From: Synechococcus sp. RedBA-s
Lineage (GTDB): Bacteria; Cyanobacteriota; Cyanobacteriia; PCC-6307; Cyanobiaceae
Assembly: GCF_024345495.1 (NCBI RefSeq)
Contig: NZ_JAGQBF010000003.1
Location: 53,401 to 117,400, forward strand
DNA: 64,000 bases
Direction: 5' to 3'
Positions within the stretch are counted from its first letter, which is position 1. Every line of letters starts with the position of its first letter. The translations under genes were made by a program, and so were the position numbers. Below, piece by piece: positions 26,059 through 36,584 of this stretch. Below the pieces are notes generated by a model. It saw nothing but the letters and a program-made list of their open reading frames with translations, was not told the origin of the DNA and made no database searches.

Positions 26059-26742
26059 ATGAGCATGTCGCTGCGGGTGGTCGTTCCACCCCACCCCCTG
26101 ATCGCCCACTGGCTCACCGTGCTGCGGGATCAGCAGACCCCCTCGCCGCTGTTCGCGACCGCCATGACCGAGCTAGGGCGCTGGCTCACCTACGAAGCCG
26201 TGCGCGAGTGGTTGCCCCAGCTGCCCCTGCAGGTGCAGACCCCTCTGGCTGTCTGCGACGGGATGGTGGTGGACCCCTCGGTGCCCGTGCTGGCGGTGCC
26301 GGTGCTGCGGGCCGGGCTGGGGCTGTGGGAAGGCGCCAGAGCGGTGTTGCCCTCCGCCCGCGTGGCCCATGTGGGTCTGGTGCGGGATGAGCGCACGGGT
26401 GAGGCCAGCTGCTACCTCGATTCCCTGCCGGAGCGCATCGGTGAGCGGGTGGGGGTGATGGTCTTCGATCCGATGCTGGCCACCGGTCGCAGCCTGATCC
26501 AGGTGCTGGAGCGTCTGGAGGCCCGGGGAGTGAGCGGCCAACGGCTACTCGTGATCACGGCCTTGGCGGCCAGCCCAGGGCTCACGGCCGTCGGCAGGCG
26601 CTTTCCGGATCTCAAGGTGTACACGGCCTGCATCGATCCCGAGCTCGACGGGGCCTTCCGCATTGTTCCCGGCCTCGGCGATGCCGGGGATCGTCTCTAT
26701 GGCTCCCAGTCGCCACAGTTTCCAGCGGAAGCTCAGCCCTAG
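26059..26742 (+). CDS. upp: uracil phosphoribosyltransferase
   Basis: Upp salvages uracil to UMP using PRPP. The N-terminal block [18 protein letters not shown] and the catalytic hood [21 protein letters not shown] are present. The PRPP-binding loop reads [19 protein letters not shown], where the usual T-G-G-T/S is TGRS. The C-terminus ends with [25 protein letters not shown], which is typical. Length is 227 residues, slightly longer than the E. coli protein. An alternative Met lies two codons in, at 26065. Confidence 0.92.
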   Translation: MSMSLRVVVPPHPLIAHWLTVLRDQQTPSPLFATAMTELGRWLTYEAVREWLPQLPLQVQTPLAVCDGMVVDPSVPVLAVPVLRAGLGLWEGARAVLPSARVAHVGLVRDERTGEASCYLDSLPERIGERVGVMVFDPMLATGRSLIQVLERLEARGVSGQRLLVITALAASPGLTAVGRRFPDLKVYTACIDPELDGAFRIVPGLGDAGDRLYGSQSPQFPAEAQP

Positions 26743-26777
26743 GCTCGCGCGAGCCCCTCGCCTCGCCCCTTGAGCCC

Positions 26778-28142
26778 ATGGCCGTCGCCTCCCCCTCCGG
26801 CAGCCCCCTGACCCTGGGCTCCAACGCCGGTGCGGGCCGGAGGCACAGCCTGCGGGGAACGGTGCGGGTGCCGGGTGATAAATCGATCTCCCACCGGGCC
26901 CTGCTCTTCGGTGCCATCGCCGAAGGTGAGACCTGCATCGAGGGACTGCTGCCCGCCGAGGATCCCCTCAGCACCGCCGCCTGCCTGCGGGCCATGGGCG
27001 TGAGCATCAGCCCGATCCAGGCCGGTGCAGCGGTGCTAGTGCAAGGAGTGGGCCTCGATGGCCTGCAGGAACCCGAGGATGTGCTCGATTGCGGCAATTC
27101 CGGCACCACCATGCGCCTGATGCTGGGGCTGCTGGCGGGCCGCAGCGGCCGCCATTTCGTGCTCAATGGTGATGCCTCCCTGCGCCGGCGGCCGATGGCC
27201 CGGGTGGGGCAGCCCCTGGCCACCATGGGCGCCCTGATTCATGGCCGGGCAGGCGCCAACTTCGCACCCCTGGCGATCGAAGGGCACCAGCTCCATGGCG
27301 GCGTGATCGGCACTCCCGTGGCCTCGGCCCAGGTGAAATCGGCGCTGCTGCTGGCGGCCCTCACGGCCAGTGGCTCCACCACCGTGATCGAGCCGGCCCG
27401 CTCCCGCGACCACAGCGAACGCATGCTCAGGGCCTTCGGTGCCAGCCTCGAGGTGGGTGGCGACATGGGACGCATGATCTGTCTTTACCCCGGCTCCAGC
27501 CTGCGGGGGCTGACGGTGGTGGTGCCGGGTGACATCAGCTCGGCAGCCTTCTGGCTGGTGGCCGCCGCCATCACCCCCGGGGCCGAGATCACTGTGGAGA
27601 ACGTGGGTCTCAACCCCACCCGCACCGGCATCCTCGAGGTGCTGGAGCAGATGGAGGTTCAGCTGGAGGTGCTCAACCCCCGCGATGTGGCCGGTGAGCC
27701 GGTGGGGGACCTGCGCGTCAGCCATGGTCCGCTCAAGGCCTTTGAGATCGGTGGCGATCTCATCCCGCGCCTGGTGGATGAGATCCCGATCCTGGCGGTG
27801 GCGGCCTGCTGCGCCGAGGGGGTGAGCTGCATCCGCGATGCCGAGGAACTGCGCGTGAAGGAAACCGACCGCCTGGCGGTGATGGCCCGCCAGCTGGGGG
27901 CGATGGGGGCCGATCTGGAGGAAACCGCCGATGGGATGGTGATTCAAGGTGGCCGTCCGCTCCATGGCGCTGAGCTCGATAGCGAAACCGACCACCGTGT
28001 GGCCATGAGCCTGGCGGTGGCGGCCCAGGTGGCCGGCAGTGCCAGCCGGCTGCACCGCAGTGAGGCGGCGGCCGTGTCCTACCCGGGCTTCTGGGAGGAT
28101 CTGGCGCGCCTGCAGCTCGACCCCTCCGGCCCGGCGGGGTGA
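26778..28142 (+). CDS. aroA: 3-phosphoshikimate 1-carboxyvinyltransferase (EPSP synthase)
   Basis: AroA joins shikimate-3-phosphate and PEP in aromatic amino acid synthesis. The N-terminal motif [20 protein letters not shown], the substrate-binding stretch [18 protein letters not shown] and the C-terminal [17 protein letters not shown] are conserved. NSGTTMR with Arg in the following helix is the normal substrate-binding form. The product is 454 residues, standard for the cyanobacterial enzyme. Its stop overlaps the GTG start of the next gene by four bases. Confidence 0.96.
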   Translation: MAVASPSGSPLTLGSNAGAGRRHSLRGTVRVPGDKSISHRALLFGAIAEGETCIEGLLPAEDPLSTAACLRAMGVSISPIQAGAAVLVQGVGLDGLQEPEDVLDCGNSGTTMRLMLGLLAGRSGRHFVLNGDASLRRRPMARVGQPLATMGALIHGRAGANFAPLAIEGHQLHGGVIGTPVASAQVKSALLLAALTASGSTTVIEPARSRDHSERMLRAFGASLEVGGDMGRMICLYPGSSLRGLTVVVPGDISSAAFWLVAAAITPGAEITVENVGLNPTRTGILEVLEQMEVQLEVLNPRDVAGEPVGDLRVSHGPLKAFEIGGDLIPRLVDEIPILAVAACCAEGVSCIRDAEELRVKETDRLAVMARQLGAMGADLEETADGMVIQGGRPLHGAELDSETDHRVAMSLAVAAQVAGSASRLHRSEAAAVSYPGFWEDLARLQLDPSGPAG

Positions 28143-29098
28143 CGCCCAAGGCTCCGACCACGAGCCATCTCAGCCCGCGGATCACCGACGACGGCAGCTT
28201 CAGCCTGCACAGCGCCGAGTTCGCCGAGGGGTTCCATTCCCGCAGGGGCGCCCTGCTGGAAGCCCGCTGCACTTATGTGCGTCCAGCCCAGCTGGAGCGC
28301 TTCGGCGCCGGCGAGGAGCTGACGTTGGTGGACGTCTGTGTGGGGCTGGGCACCAACAGCGCCGCGCTGCTGGAAGCGGCGGCTCCCCTGGGGATCCGTC
28401 TGCGCTGGTTCGGCCTGGAGGTCGATCCGGCCCCCCTGGCCCTGGCCCTGGCGCAGCCCTGCTTCCGCCGCCAGTGGCAGCCGGCGCTCGGGCTGGATCT
28501 GCTCCAGCAGCTTCAGAACAGCGGCCGCTGGCTGAGCTCCCACGGCCGGGGCGAGATGCTCTGGGGGGATGCCCGTGGGCAGATCGAGACGCTGCTGAAG
28601 CAGGCCGCCGGGCGCTGCGATCTGGTGATGCTCGATGCCTTCTCGCCGCGCCATTGCCCCCAGCTCTGGAGCCAGGAGTTCCTCGCTGCTCTCTCTGGGC
28701 TCTTGGCCCCCCGCGGGCGCCTGCTGACCTATTGCTCGGCCGCCGCCCCCCGCCGCAGCTTGGCGGCGGCGGGCCTGCAGCTGGCGGCGCTGCGATCCAA
28801 AGCCACCAACCCAGAGGCTGAAGCTGGTGACGACCTTGGTGATGACCTAAACGGGGCCTGGAGCGCCGGCACCGTGGCAGGCCCGCAGCTGGAGCCGACG
28901 TCGCGCTGGTGGCGACCTCTATCAGCGATGGAGCGGGAGCACCTGCTGAGCCGTGCCGGCGAGTCCTACCGCGATCCCGCGGGCAGGGCTGAAGCGAGCT
29001 CGATCCTGGCGGATCGTCTCCGCGCCCAGGCCCTCAGTGGGGCGGAGCCGGCCAGCGCCTGGCGCCGCCGCTGGGGTCTGCCGGGAGGGGCCCGGTAG
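28139..29098 (+). CDS. MnmC-like (MnmD) tRNA-modification methyltransferase
   Basis: The N-terminus ([32 protein letters not shown]) is the signature of the MnmC methyltransferase domain. The SAM site is [19 protein letters not shown], and [20 protein letters not shown] is the catalytic-domain motif. MnmC(2)/MnmD makes 5-methylaminomethyl-2-thiouridine at the wobble position of tRNAs. The FAD-dependent MnmC(1) domain is absent, as in stand-alone MnmD proteins. At 319 residues it is longer than B. subtilis MnmD, with an extra segment near 225-260. The GTG start is coupled to aroA. Confidence 0.82.
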   Translation: MTPKAPTTSHLSPRITDDGSFSLHSAEFAEGFHSRRGALLEARCTYVRPAQLERFGAGEELTLVDVCVGLGTNSAALLEAAAPLGIRLRWFGLEVDPAPLALALAQPCFRRQWQPALGLDLLQQLQNSGRWLSSHGRGEMLWGDARGQIETLLKQAAGRCDLVMLDAFSPRHCPQLWSQEFLAALSGLLAPRGRLLTYCSAAAPRRSLAAAGLQLAALRSKATNPEAEAGDDLGDDLNGAWSAGTVAGPQLEPTSRWWRPLSAMEREHLLSRAGESYRDPAGRAEASSILADRLRAQALSGAEPASAWRRRWGLPGGAR

Positions 29099-29127
29099 AT
29101 TTCGTGCCCAGCCGCCTTGATCCGCCG

Positions 29128-30480
29128 ATGCTCGCCGTTGCCGTGCTGGCCGCAGGAAAGGGCACCCGGATGAAGAGCGATCGGCCCAAGGTGCTGCAAT
29201 CCCTGGCGGGGGCCACCCTGGTGGAGCGGGTGCTGGCCAGTTGCCGCCATCTCGACCCCCAGCGTCAGCTCCTGATCGTGGGGCACCAGGCCGAGCGGGT
29301 ACGTTCCTCCCTGGCCCATCTGGAGGGCCTGGAGTTCGCCCTGCAGCAACCGCAGAACGGCACGGGCCATGCCGTGCAACAGCTGCTCGGCCCTCTGGAG
29401 GGGTTCGAGGGGGAGCTGCTGGTGCTCAATGGCGATGTCCCCCTGCTGCGGCCCGCCACCCTGGAGTCTTTGCTGGAGCGGCATCGGGCCTCGGGCGCCG
29501 CGGTGAGCCTGCTCACGGCCCGACTGGCCGACCCCAGTGGCTACGGCCGGGTGTTCACCGACGAGCTGGGTCAGGTGGAGGCGATCGTGGAGCACCGCGA
29601 CTGCAGCGAGGAGCAGCGCCGCAACGACCTCACCAATGCCGGCATCTACTGCTTCAACTGGCGCGCCCTGGCTGAGGTGCTGCCGCGGCTGAGCACTGAT
29701 AACGATCAGGGGGAGCTCTACCTCACCGACACCGTGGCGATGCTCAGCCCGGCGGTGCATGTGGAGGTGGCGGACCCCGCCGAAATCGCCGGCATCAACG
29801 ACCGGATGCAGCTGGCCCAGTGTGAGATCGCCCTGCAGGAGCGGCTGCGCTCCCACTGGATGGCGGAAGGGGTGAGTTTCGTGGATCCCGCCAGCTGCAC
29901 CCTCAGCGAGGGCACCCGCTTCGGCCGGGATGTGCTGGTGGAGCCCCAGTGCCATTTCCGGGGCCGCACCAGCATCGGCAGCGGTTGCCGCATCGGCCCC
30001 GGCTGCCTGATCGAGGACAGCCAGCTCGAGGACGACGTGGAAGTGCTCTATTCGGTGCTGCGTCAGGTGAGCGTGGCCGGCGGCTGCGTGGTGGGCCCCT
30101 TCGCCCAGCTGCGCTCGGGAGCGCGGCTGGAGAGCGGCTGCCGCATCGGCAATTTTGTGGAGGTCAAGAACAGCCACCTGGCCGCCGGCTGCAAGGCCAA
30201 CCACCTCAGCTACCTCGGGGATGCCGATCTGGGGGCGGCGGTGAATGTGGGGGCGGGCACGATCACCGCCAACTACGACGGCGTGCGCAAGCACCGCACG
30301 GTGATCGGTGCCGGCAGCAAGACGGGCGCCAATTCGGTGCTGGTGGCGCCGATCGTGCTCGGTGCCGGCGTGACCGTGGGGGCGGGCTCCACCCTTACCC
30401 GTGATGTGCCCGCCGGTGCCCTGGCGCTGGGCCGTGCCCCCCAGCAGATCAAGACCGACTGGAGTCCGCCGCGGGGCTGA
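29128..30480 (+). CDS. glmU: bifunctional GlmU: N-acetylglucosamine-1-P uridyltransferase / glucosamine-1-P acetyltransferase
   Basis: GlmU makes UDP-GlcNAc for peptidoglycan and LPS. The N-terminal nucleotidyltransferase domain starts [21 protein letters not shown], with [10 protein letters not shown] as the metal-binding strand. From about residue 245 the protein is a left-handed beta helix of hexapeptide repeats that carries the acetyltransferase site ([22 protein letters not shown]). I chose the ATG at 29128 because it matches the family N-terminus; a GTG at 29104 would add eight residues. It converges with murF, overlapping it by 32 bases. Confidence 0.95.
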   Translation: MLAVAVLAAGKGTRMKSDRPKVLQSLAGATLVERVLASCRHLDPQRQLLIVGHQAERVRSSLAHLEGLEFALQQPQNGTGHAVQQLLGPLEGFEGELLVLNGDVPLLRPATLESLLERHRASGAAVSLLTARLADPSGYGRVFTDELGQVEAIVEHRDCSEEQRRNDLTNAGIYCFNWRALAEVLPRLSTDNDQGELYLTDTVAMLSPAVHVEVADPAEIAGINDRMQLAQCEIALQERLRSHWMAEGVSFVDPASCTLSEGTRFGRDVLVEPQCHFRGRTSIGSGCRIGPGCLIEDSQLEDDVEVLYSVLRQVSVAGGCVVGPFAQLRSGARLESGCRIGNFVEVKNSHLAAGCKANHLSYLGDADLGAAVNVGAGTITANYDGVRKHRTVIGAGSKTGANSVLVAPIVLGAGVTVGAGSTLTRDVPAGALALGRAPQQIKTDWSPPRG

Positions 30481-31900
30481 GCCCCTGCTCCAGCATGGGC
30501 AGCAGCCGCTCCAGTGCCACCCCACGGCTGGCCTTCAGCAGCAGGTGATCGCCGGGTTCCAGCCAGCCCAGCAGCGCTTCGGCGGCTTCGGCGGGTGCAT
30601 TGAGCCGTTGTAGGCGTGGCAGGCCGGCGGCCCCCGCCAGCAGGGCGTCCCCTTCGGCGCCACACGCCACGATCACCAGGCCATCGAGCCCGAGGACCTG
30701 GGCCCGCTCCCCCACCTGGCGATGCAGCTCGGTGCTCTGCTCCCCCAGCTCGAGCATGGTGCCCAGGACCGCGAAGCGTCGGCCCGGCTGGGCCGCCAGT
30801 AGATCTAGGGCCGCCAGCATCGCTTCGGGGGAGGCGTTGTAGGTCTCATCAAGCACCTCGATCCCCCCGAGGCGCAGCCGCCGGCTGCGCCCGCCCGGCA
30901 GGGCCACTTCCAGCCGGCGCAAGGTCAGGGGATCCACCCCCAGCTCGCTGGCCACCGCCAGGGCCAGCAGCAGGTTGCGGGCATTGTGGCGGCCGGGCAA
31001 CGGCAGCTCGGTGCTGTGCTCCGCCGCCCCAGGCTGGGCCTGCCCCCAGATCATCCGCTCGCCGTCGGCTCCGGCCTCGAGGCGGCCCAGCAGCTGGGCC
31101 GGTTGAGGACCCGGCGGGTCGCCTTGAAGGGCCACGCGGATCACCCGGCCACCCCAGACGGCGGCGAGACTGGCCTCCAGCAGGGGATCACCGGCGGGGA
31201 TCACCACCAGTCCATCGGGGCGCAGAGCCGTGACGATCTCGCACTTGGCGGTGGCGATGGCCTCACGGCTGCCCAGACGGCCGATATGGGCCGTGCCGAT
31301 GTTGGTGATCACGCTGATGTCCGGTTCGGCGCAGCGGCTGAGCCGCTCGATCTCCCCCAGACCGCGCATGCCCATCTCCACCACCACGGCCCGGTGCCCT
31401 GCGTCGGCCTTGAGCAGGGTGAGCGGCACGCCGATGTCGTTGTTCTCGTTGCCCACACTGGCGAGCACTGGCCCGAGGGGGGCCAGCACGGCACGGATCA
31501 GCTCGCGGGTGGTGGTCTTGCCGGCTGAGCCGGTCACGGCGATCACCGGAGCGTTGCCCTGGCGGCGCCAGAGGCGCCCCAGCTCCTGGTAGGCCGCCTG
31601 GGTGTCGTCCACCAGCCAGATCCGGCCGCCGCTGGAGCGCACCAGGGCTTCGGCCTGCTTGGGGCTGAGGCGGTCGCGCTGGGCCAGGGCGGCCAGCGCA
31701 CCCTGCTCGAGGGCCGCTGCCAGGAAGCGGTGGCCATCGAAGTGCTCCCCCACCAGCGGCACGAACAGGCAGCCGCTCTCCAGCTCGCGGCTGTCACTGC
31801 TGACCCCGCTGAAGCGGGCCGCTGGATCAGCGGGAGCGGCTTCGATCGGCGGTCCCCACAGCTCCACCAGGTTCGCCAGCCGCATCGCTTCCGCCCGCAT
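30449..31900 (-). CDS. murF: UDP-N-acetylmuramoyl-tripeptide:D-alanyl-D-alanine ligase
   Basis: MurF adds D-Ala-D-Ala to complete the cytoplasmic peptidoglycan precursor. The ATP-binding loop is [19 protein letters not shown], followed by [13 protein letters not shown] and the Mur ligase central domain ([19 protein letters not shown]). The C-terminal domain has [18 protein letters not shown]. Length is 483 residues. An alternative ATG at 31885 would trim five residues. Its start overlaps the upstream hypothetical gene by 74 bases, and its end overlaps glmU on the other strand. Confidence 0.94.
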   Translation of the reverse strand: MRAEAMRLANLVELWGPPIEAAPADPAARFSGVSSDSRELESGCLFVPLVGEHFDGHRFLAAALEQGALAALAQRDRLSPKQAEALVRSSGGRIWLVDDTQAAYQELGRLWRRQGNAPVIAVTGSAGKTTTRELIRAVLAPLGPVLASVGNENNDIGVPLTLLKADAGHRAVVVEMGMRGLGEIERLSRCAEPDISVITNIGTAHIGRLGSREAIATAKCEIVTALRPDGLVVIPAGDPLLEASLAAVWGGRVIRVALQGDPPGPQPAQLLGRLEAGADGERMIWGQAQPGAAEHSTELPLPGRHNARNLLLALAVASELGVDPLTLRRLEVALPGGRSRRLRLGGIEVLDETYNASPEAMLAALDLLAAQPGRRFAVLGTMLELGEQSTELHRQVGERAQVLGLDGLVIVACGAEGDALLAGAAGLPRLQRLNAPAEAAEALLGWLEPGDHLLLKASRGVALERLLPMLEQGLSPAADSSRS

Positions 31901-32627
31901 TGAATGAATCGAGCAGAATCATGCCGCCGCCCACGACGGCCGTCCGGCCCACGGCCGCACCGCCTGGCTCGAGCAGTCGCAGCTGCTCATAGCCCAGGCC
32001 AAGGGCCTGCTGCCACCACTGTTGCGCCAGCCGTTGCCGCTCGCCCTCAGGCAGGGTCAGGAACGCCGCTGAAATCTGCAGGTTCAGCAGCGTGGCGCCG
32101 CCGCTAGCTGGGGCCGACAGCACCAGGCCTGAGTCATCGCTGAACCCTGGCGGCAGACCAACCGGGGCACTGCTGAGGGTGCTTGCGGCCTTAGTGCCAG
32201 GGACATCGTTCTGGGGCTCCGGCTCCGGCTTCGGCTCGGGCGTGGTTTCTCCGGCTGCAGCGGAGTCCATGACTGCAGCGGAGTCGAAGGTCACGGCTGC
32301 TTCCTCCCTGGAGCCCTCTCCGGCTTCCATCGGTGCCGGAAACGGATCGATGGCTGGGCCCTGAGCGCCCGCTGGGCGCCACTGCCGAACCGTGACACTC
32401 CCCGCCAGCGCCAGCAGGACCACGGCCAGCAGCAGCACAGCAGGCCAGAAGTGTGTGGCCTGACGCCGGGGCCAGAACGCTGGCAGGGGCAGATCTCCCT
32501 GCCACTGGCGTCGCCACAGCCTCCTGAGGGCCAGCCCGCAGCTGGCGGCCACGGCGCGCAGATCCCGCCGCAGGGCCCGCCAGGGACTTTCGTAGACGAC
32601 GGGCAGCTCGGAGCCCGAGCGCTCCAT
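31827..32627 (-). CDS. hypothetical single-pass membrane protein
   Basis: A basic N-terminal tail of about 55 residues (RRDLRAVAASCGLALRRLWRRQ) precedes one membrane helix (FWPAVLLLAVVLLALAGSVTV). A low-complexity Pro/Glu/Ala linker then leads to a C-terminal folded region (LLNLQISAAFLTLPEGERQRLAQQWWQQALGLGYEQLRLLE). Topology would put the C-terminus outside the cytoplasm. It sits between glgA and murF in one minus-strand run. Its 3' end shares 74 bases with the start of murF, in another frame. I do not recognise a named family. Confidence 0.65.
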   Translation of the reverse strand: MERSGSELPVVYESPWRALRRDLRAVAASCGLALRRLWRRQWQGDLPLPAFWPRRQATHFWPAVLLLAVVLLALAGSVTVRQWRPAGAQGPAIDPFPAPMEAGEGSREEAAVTFDSAAVMDSAAAGETTPEPKPEPEPQNDVPGTKAASTLSSAPVGLPPGFSDDSGLVLSAPASGGATLLNLQISAAFLTLPEGERQRLAQQWWQQALGLGYEQLRLLEPGGAAVGRTAVVGGGMILLDSFNAGGSDAAGEPGGAVGTADRSRSR

Positions 32628-32629
32628 GC

Positions 32630-34165
32630 TCAGCCCTGGCCGCGGCGCAGGAGGGCGGAGAGGGGATTGCGGGGACCGCCGCCGCCTTCCGGCCGGGTGG
32701 GTTGGGCCGAGCCACTGGAGGGTACGAGGCTGGGGTCGGCCTCCTGACCGAGGGAGAACTGCTCCACATCGGCGGCTGAGGGGGTGGGTTGTTTCACCCC
32801 GCGCACATCGCGATACATGGCGTCGTATTCCAGGGCGGAGCGGGTCCAGCTGTGGTCCACCGCCATGGCGCGCAACTGCAGTTCCCGCCAGCTGTGGCTA
32901 TGGCGATAGGCCTCCCAGGAGCGCACGATGGTGGTGTAGAAATCCACCGGTTCATAGCGATCGAAGCAGAAGCCTGTGCCGCTGTGCTCGGCGGGTACAT
33001 GGGGCTGGACGGTGTCTACCAGCCCACCCACCTTGCGCACGATCGGGATGCAGCCGTAGCGCATCGCCAGCATCTGGCTGATGCCGCAGGGTTCGAAGCG
33101 ACTGGGCATCAGGAAGGCATCGGCGCCCGCATAGATCAACCGGGCTAGGGCGTCGTCGTAGGTGAGGAAGACGGAGAAGCGGCCGGGATGGCGGGAGGCC
33201 ATCTGCCAGAGGCCCGATTCATAGTGGCGGTCGCCGGTGCCCAGCACCACGATCTGGCTGTCGGAATAGGCCAGCACCCTGTCGGCCACCTGCAGCAGCA
33301 GGTCCACACCCTTCTGATCCACCAGGCGACTCACCATTCCCATCAAAAAAGTGTTGGGATTGACTCCCAGCCCCATGCGCTCCTGCAGCACCCGCTTGTT
33401 GGTGGCCCTCGGGGCCATGTTGGTGGCGCTGTAGCAAGCCGGCAGCAGCGTGTCGGTGGCGGGGTTCCAGGCTTCGGTGTCGATGCCGTTGAGGATGCCG
33501 CGCAATTTGCCGCTGATGTAATTCAGCAGGCCATCGAGGCGCTCCCCGTATTCGGGCGTGCGGATCTCCTGGGCATAGGTGGGGGAGACGGCATTGACCC
33601 GATCGGAATAGAGCAGAGCGGCGGCCATGGTGTGGTCCCCCTGCATGTACCAGGGAATCCAGGTCATGCGCTCGAGTTTCCAGCGCCAGGGCCCCTGATA
33701 TTCGAGGTTGTGGATGGTGAAGACCGTGCTGATCTCAGGGTCCTGGTGCATCCAGACCGGGATCATGCCGGTGTGCCAGTCGTGGCAGTGAAAGACCTCG
33801 GGTTTCCAGTGGTTCCAGGCGAATTCAGCAGCGGCGTTGGCGAAGAAGGTGAAGCGCCAATCCTCATCCTCTCCGCCGTAGATCCGCTCGGCATCGAAGA
33901 CCGGATGGCCGATGAGATACAGCGGTAAGCCATGGGTCGGATGGCGGGTTTCATAGACCGCGAACTCGTTGCCCATGGCCCGGCCTCGCCAGACCGGCTC
34001 AGTGGGGATCTCCAGTTGGCTCCAGAGCTTGCTGTAGCCCGGCAGGATCGTGCGCACGTCGTGGCCGAGGGCCGCTACAGCCGGCGGCAGGGACCCCACC
34101 ACATCGCCCATGCCGCCCACCTTGATCATCGGGGCGCACTCGGCGGCGGCGAACAACACGCGCAT
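32630..34165 (-). CDS. glgA: glycogen synthase (ADP-glucose), GT5
   Basis: GlgA extends alpha-1,4-glucan from ADP-glucose, storing photosynthate. The N-terminus [23 protein letters not shown] carries the Lys-x-Gly-Gly ADP-glucose site. [15 protein letters not shown] and the C-terminal [21 protein letters not shown], with the conserved Glu, complete the GT-B active site. The last 40 residues (after RDVRGVKQ) are Ser/Pro/Gly-rich and probably disordered. The product is 511 residues. The downstream hypothetical gene starts two bases beyond its stop. Confidence 0.95.
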   Translation of the reverse strand: MRVLFAAAECAPMIKVGGMGDVVGSLPPAVAALGHDVRTILPGYSKLWSQLEIPTEPVWRGRAMGNEFAVYETRHPTHGLPLYLIGHPVFDAERIYGGEDEDWRFTFFANAAAEFAWNHWKPEVFHCHDWHTGMIPVWMHQDPEISTVFTIHNLEYQGPWRWKLERMTWIPWYMQGDHTMAAALLYSDRVNAVSPTYAQEIRTPEYGERLDGLLNYISGKLRGILNGIDTEAWNPATDTLLPACYSATNMAPRATNKRVLQERMGLGVNPNTFLMGMVSRLVDQKGVDLLLQVADRVLAYSDSQIVVLGTGDRHYESGLWQMASRHPGRFSVFLTYDDALARLIYAGADAFLMPSRFEPCGISQMLAMRYGCIPIVRKVGGLVDTVQPHVPAEHSGTGFCFDRYEPVDFYTTIVRSWEAYRHSHSWRELQLRAMAVDHSWTRSALEYDAMYRDVRGVKQPTPSAADVEQFSLGQEADPSLVPSSGSAQPTRPEGGGGPRNPLSALLRRGQG

Positions 34166-34238
34166 GGGGAGAACGCAGGGGAGGGCCGAACTCTACGTTT
34201 GCTGCCCTGCTCGGCCAGCTGGGCTGCAGCCCCAGGAA

Positions 34239-34922
34239 TCAGGGAAGCACCGTGACCACCGTGCCCATGCGCACCAGTTCGAAGAGGTCGCGCACGTTCT
34301 CGTCGTACATGCGTACGCAGCCGTGGGAGACAGCCCGGCCGACGGTCTCGCGCTGGGGCGTGCCGTGGAAGCCAGCGGTGACACAGCCCTTCACCTCCAG
34401 GTGCTGCTGGCCGTTGAATCCGCTCCTGCCGGCACAGTCGCGGTAGAAGCCGATCCAGCGGCTACCCAGGGGATTGTCGGGACCGGGGGGGTAGAGCTTG
34501 CCGCTCACCGGGTGCTTCCAGGTGGGATTGGGCGCCAACTCGATCACCTGGAAGCGGCCGAGGGGGGTTTCCCAGCCGGGCATGCCCACGGCCACCGGGA
34601 ACCGGCGCAGCTCGCGACCATCCTCAAGGACCACCACCTGCCTCTTGCTGCGGTGAAGCACCAGGCTGCGTTCAGGACCCGGGGCCGCGATCGCCAGGCT
34701 GGTGCTGGGACTGGCCTGTGCTGGTGTCTGGGTCTGCGTCTGCACCTGGGGCTTGTGGGTCAGCTGTGGTTGAAGGGCCGGGGTGTGGGGGAGCTCGATG
34801 GGCGGATGCCACGGCTGTGGAGCTGAGACGATGGGCTTCGCCTCGGCCAGGGCACTGGCCGGTGACAGCAGGCCGCCACCGAGCAGCAGGCTCACCACGG
34901 GGATCGTGAAGCGGGAAGGCAC
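34239..34922 (-). CDS. L,D-transpeptidase (YkuD domain), exported
   Basis: A signal peptide (RFTIPVVSLLLGGGLLSPASALA) precedes a Pro/Gln/Thr-rich linker and a C-terminal YkuD domain. The catalytic motif is AVSHGCVRMYDENV, with Cys202 as nucleophile. LVLHRSKRQVVVLEDG begins the domain and TPLGRFQVIELAPNPTW is typical. Such enzymes cross-link peptidoglycan peptides or attach proteins to the wall in the periplasm. The start is a GTG at 34922. The gene lies 73 bases beyond the glgA start, so it may be transcribed separately. Confidence 0.88.
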   Translation of the reverse strand: MPSRFTIPVVSLLLGGGLLSPASALAEAKPIVSAPQPWHPPIELPHTPALQPQLTHKPQVQTQTQTPAQASPSTSLAIAAPGPERSLVLHRSKRQVVVLEDGRELRRFPVAVGMPGWETPLGRFQVIELAPNPTWKHPVSGKLYPPGPDNPLGSRWIGFYRDCAGRSGFNGQQHLEVKGCVTAGFHGTPQRETVGRAVSHGCVRMYDENVRDLFELVRMGTVVTVLP

Positions 34923-35025
34923 GGTCAGGAGTCGGATTACAAGCTTTTGACACCTAGGCTACCCATGGCGGTTTCGGCAGGACCGTGATGGGCAGGACCG
35001 CGATTCGGAGGATGGAGAGAAAGCC

Positions 35026-36033
35026 GTGGCCCGGCGCCCCGGAGAGTTCTTGCCCTCTCTGGAAACCATGACGCCCTTCCCCGACTATCCGACTCCCGCC
35101 GATGAAGAAGAGCGGCTGCGGTCGCTGGAGAGGACCCTGCTGCTCGACAGCGAATCGGACGCTGATCTCGACCGCATCACCACCCTGGCCTCCGAGACCC
35201 TGGACACACCGATCGCCCTGATCTCTCTGGTGGATCGGGAGCGTCAGTGGTTTCTGTCCAAGGTGGGCTTGCAGGCCTCCCAGACACCCCGGTCCATGGC
35301 GTTCTGCGCCCACGCGATCACCCAGGGCTCGACGCTGGTGGTGCCTGACGCCCTGGACGACCCCCGCTTCAACACCAATCCGCTGGTGGTGTCGGAGCCG
35401 AACATCCGCTTCTATGCCGGCGCCCAGCTCAGGCCCCAGGACGGGCAACCCCTCGGCACCCTCTGCGTCATCGATCGGACACCCCGCCAGTTCAGCCCAC
35501 GGCAGCTGCGCTGGCTCCAGCTCTTCTCTGAGCAGGTGAGCCGTGAAATCGAGCTGCGCCAGCGGCTGGCGCGTTGTCCCATCACCGGGTTCTTCAACCG
35601 CAGCTCATTCGAGATGCTCTGTCAGAAGGAGTTCGAGCGGGCCCGGCGCACCCATGGAACCCTGACTCTGCTGCTGCTCAGGGTGGAGAATCTCGATCAG
35701 GTGCGAGGGCTGGCCGAAGCCACGGCTCCCGATGGCCTTGTCGGTGAACTCGCCGAGCGGTTCAGCGCGCTGGCGGCGGAGTCCGATCTGCTGGGCCGCT
35801 ATGCCGATGCCTGCTTCGCGATGCTTCTGGTGGGGGCTTCGACGGAGCGGGAGCAGGCCGTGTCCGATACCCTGCGGGGCGCCTCGGTGCGCTCTCTGCA
35901 TCCTCAGCTCCTGATCGGCCTGAGCCGCCTGGACGCGGAGGATCTGAGCGCCGTCGATCTGCTCATCCGCGCCGACAACGCCCTGTTCCTGGCCCGGGCG
36001 GTGGAGCCGATCAAGCCTTCGCCGGGCCCTTGA
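35026..36033 (+). CDS. GAF domain protein with degenerate GGDEF domain
   Basis: The GTG start at 35026 follows a good ribosome-binding site (GGAGAGA) by five bases. Residues about 30-175 form a GAF sensor domain (ITTLASETLDTPIALISLVDRERQWFLS, then GTLCVIDRTPRQFSP). Residues about 180-325 follow GGDEF topology (CPITGFFNRSSFEMLCQKEFERARR). The active-site loop GGDEF is replaced by ADACF (in LGRYADACFAMLLVGAS), so diguanylate cyclase activity is not expected. It may be a c-di-GMP or GTP receptor, or simply a signalling scaffold. It lies beside the exopolysaccharide locus. The stop overlaps the start of the next gene (TTGA). Confidence 0.82.
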   Translation: MARRPGEFLPSLETMTPFPDYPTPADEEERLRSLERTLLLDSESDADLDRITTLASETLDTPIALISLVDRERQWFLSKVGLQASQTPRSMAFCAHAITQGSTLVVPDALDDPRFNTNPLVVSEPNIRFYAGAQLRPQDGQPLGTLCVIDRTPRQFSPRQLRWLQLFSEQVSREIELRQRLARCPITGFFNRSSFEMLCQKEFERARRTHGTLTLLLLRVENLDQVRGLAEATAPDGLVGELAERFSALAAESDLLGRYADACFAMLLVGASTEREQAVSDTLRGASVRSLHPQLLIGLSRLDAEDLSAVDLLIRADNALFLARAVEPIKPSPGP

Positions 36034-36584
36034 ACAGTCGGCCGGTGGTGCTACCTGTTGTGCTATCGACCGCGCTGCTGCTGGGGCTCCTGGCTGTAGT
36101 GAACCGGAGGCACCCGAGCCAGGAGCCCCAGCCCACGGCCATGGCCTTCACGTTGCCCTCGGCCCAGGATGTGGAGCGTCCCGGACTGGTCTTCAGCGAT
36201 CGAGACGGCCACAAGCCCCGATCGAGCTCCTTGTCCTTCTGGATGTTGCACAAGAGCAAGAAGGTCTGGTTCCGCGTCCCTGATGCGGCGCCGGGGAGCG
36301 ATCTTCAGCCGATGCTCCTTTACCGCGGTCGGCGCATCCTGTTCGGGGGTGATCTGGCCAACTTGTCGCCCAGCCAAAGCCAGCGGCTGAAACGCGACAG
36401 CATTCTCTGGGGTGATGCCGTCGCCCATGGCTGGGGTGTGGGTCCTGAGCACACCAACTACTACCTGTTCATCTGGACCCGCTGGTCGTGGCTGCATCCA
36501 GCCTTCAGGTCTCCATCGCGCTTCAGCCTGCGTTATCGGCCCCCAACGGCGCCTGAGAGGGCAGCAGATCGATCCGATGGCTGA
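36030..36584 (+). CDS. membrane-anchored/exported hypothetical protein
   Basis: A TTG start at 36030, overlapping the stop of the GAF protein, gives an N-terminal hydrophobic segment (VVLPVVLSTALLLGLLAVV). The periplasmic part of about 155 residues is rich in Trp, Arg and aromatic residues (LSFWMLHKSKKVWFRVPDA, NYYLFIWTRWSWLHP). No family is recognised. Translational coupling suggests a link to the GAF/GGDEF-like protein. Its 3' end overlaps the convergent RsbW-like gene by 62 bases. Confidence 0.55.
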   Translation: MNSRPVVLPVVLSTALLLGLLAVVNRRHPSQEPQPTAMAFTLPSAQDVERPGLVFSDRDGHKPRSSSLSFWMLHKSKKVWFRVPDAAPGSDLQPMLLYRGRRILFGGDLANLSPSQSQRLKRDSILWGDAVAHGWGVGPEHTNYYLFIWTRWSWLHPAFRSPSRFSLRYRPPTAPERAADRSDG

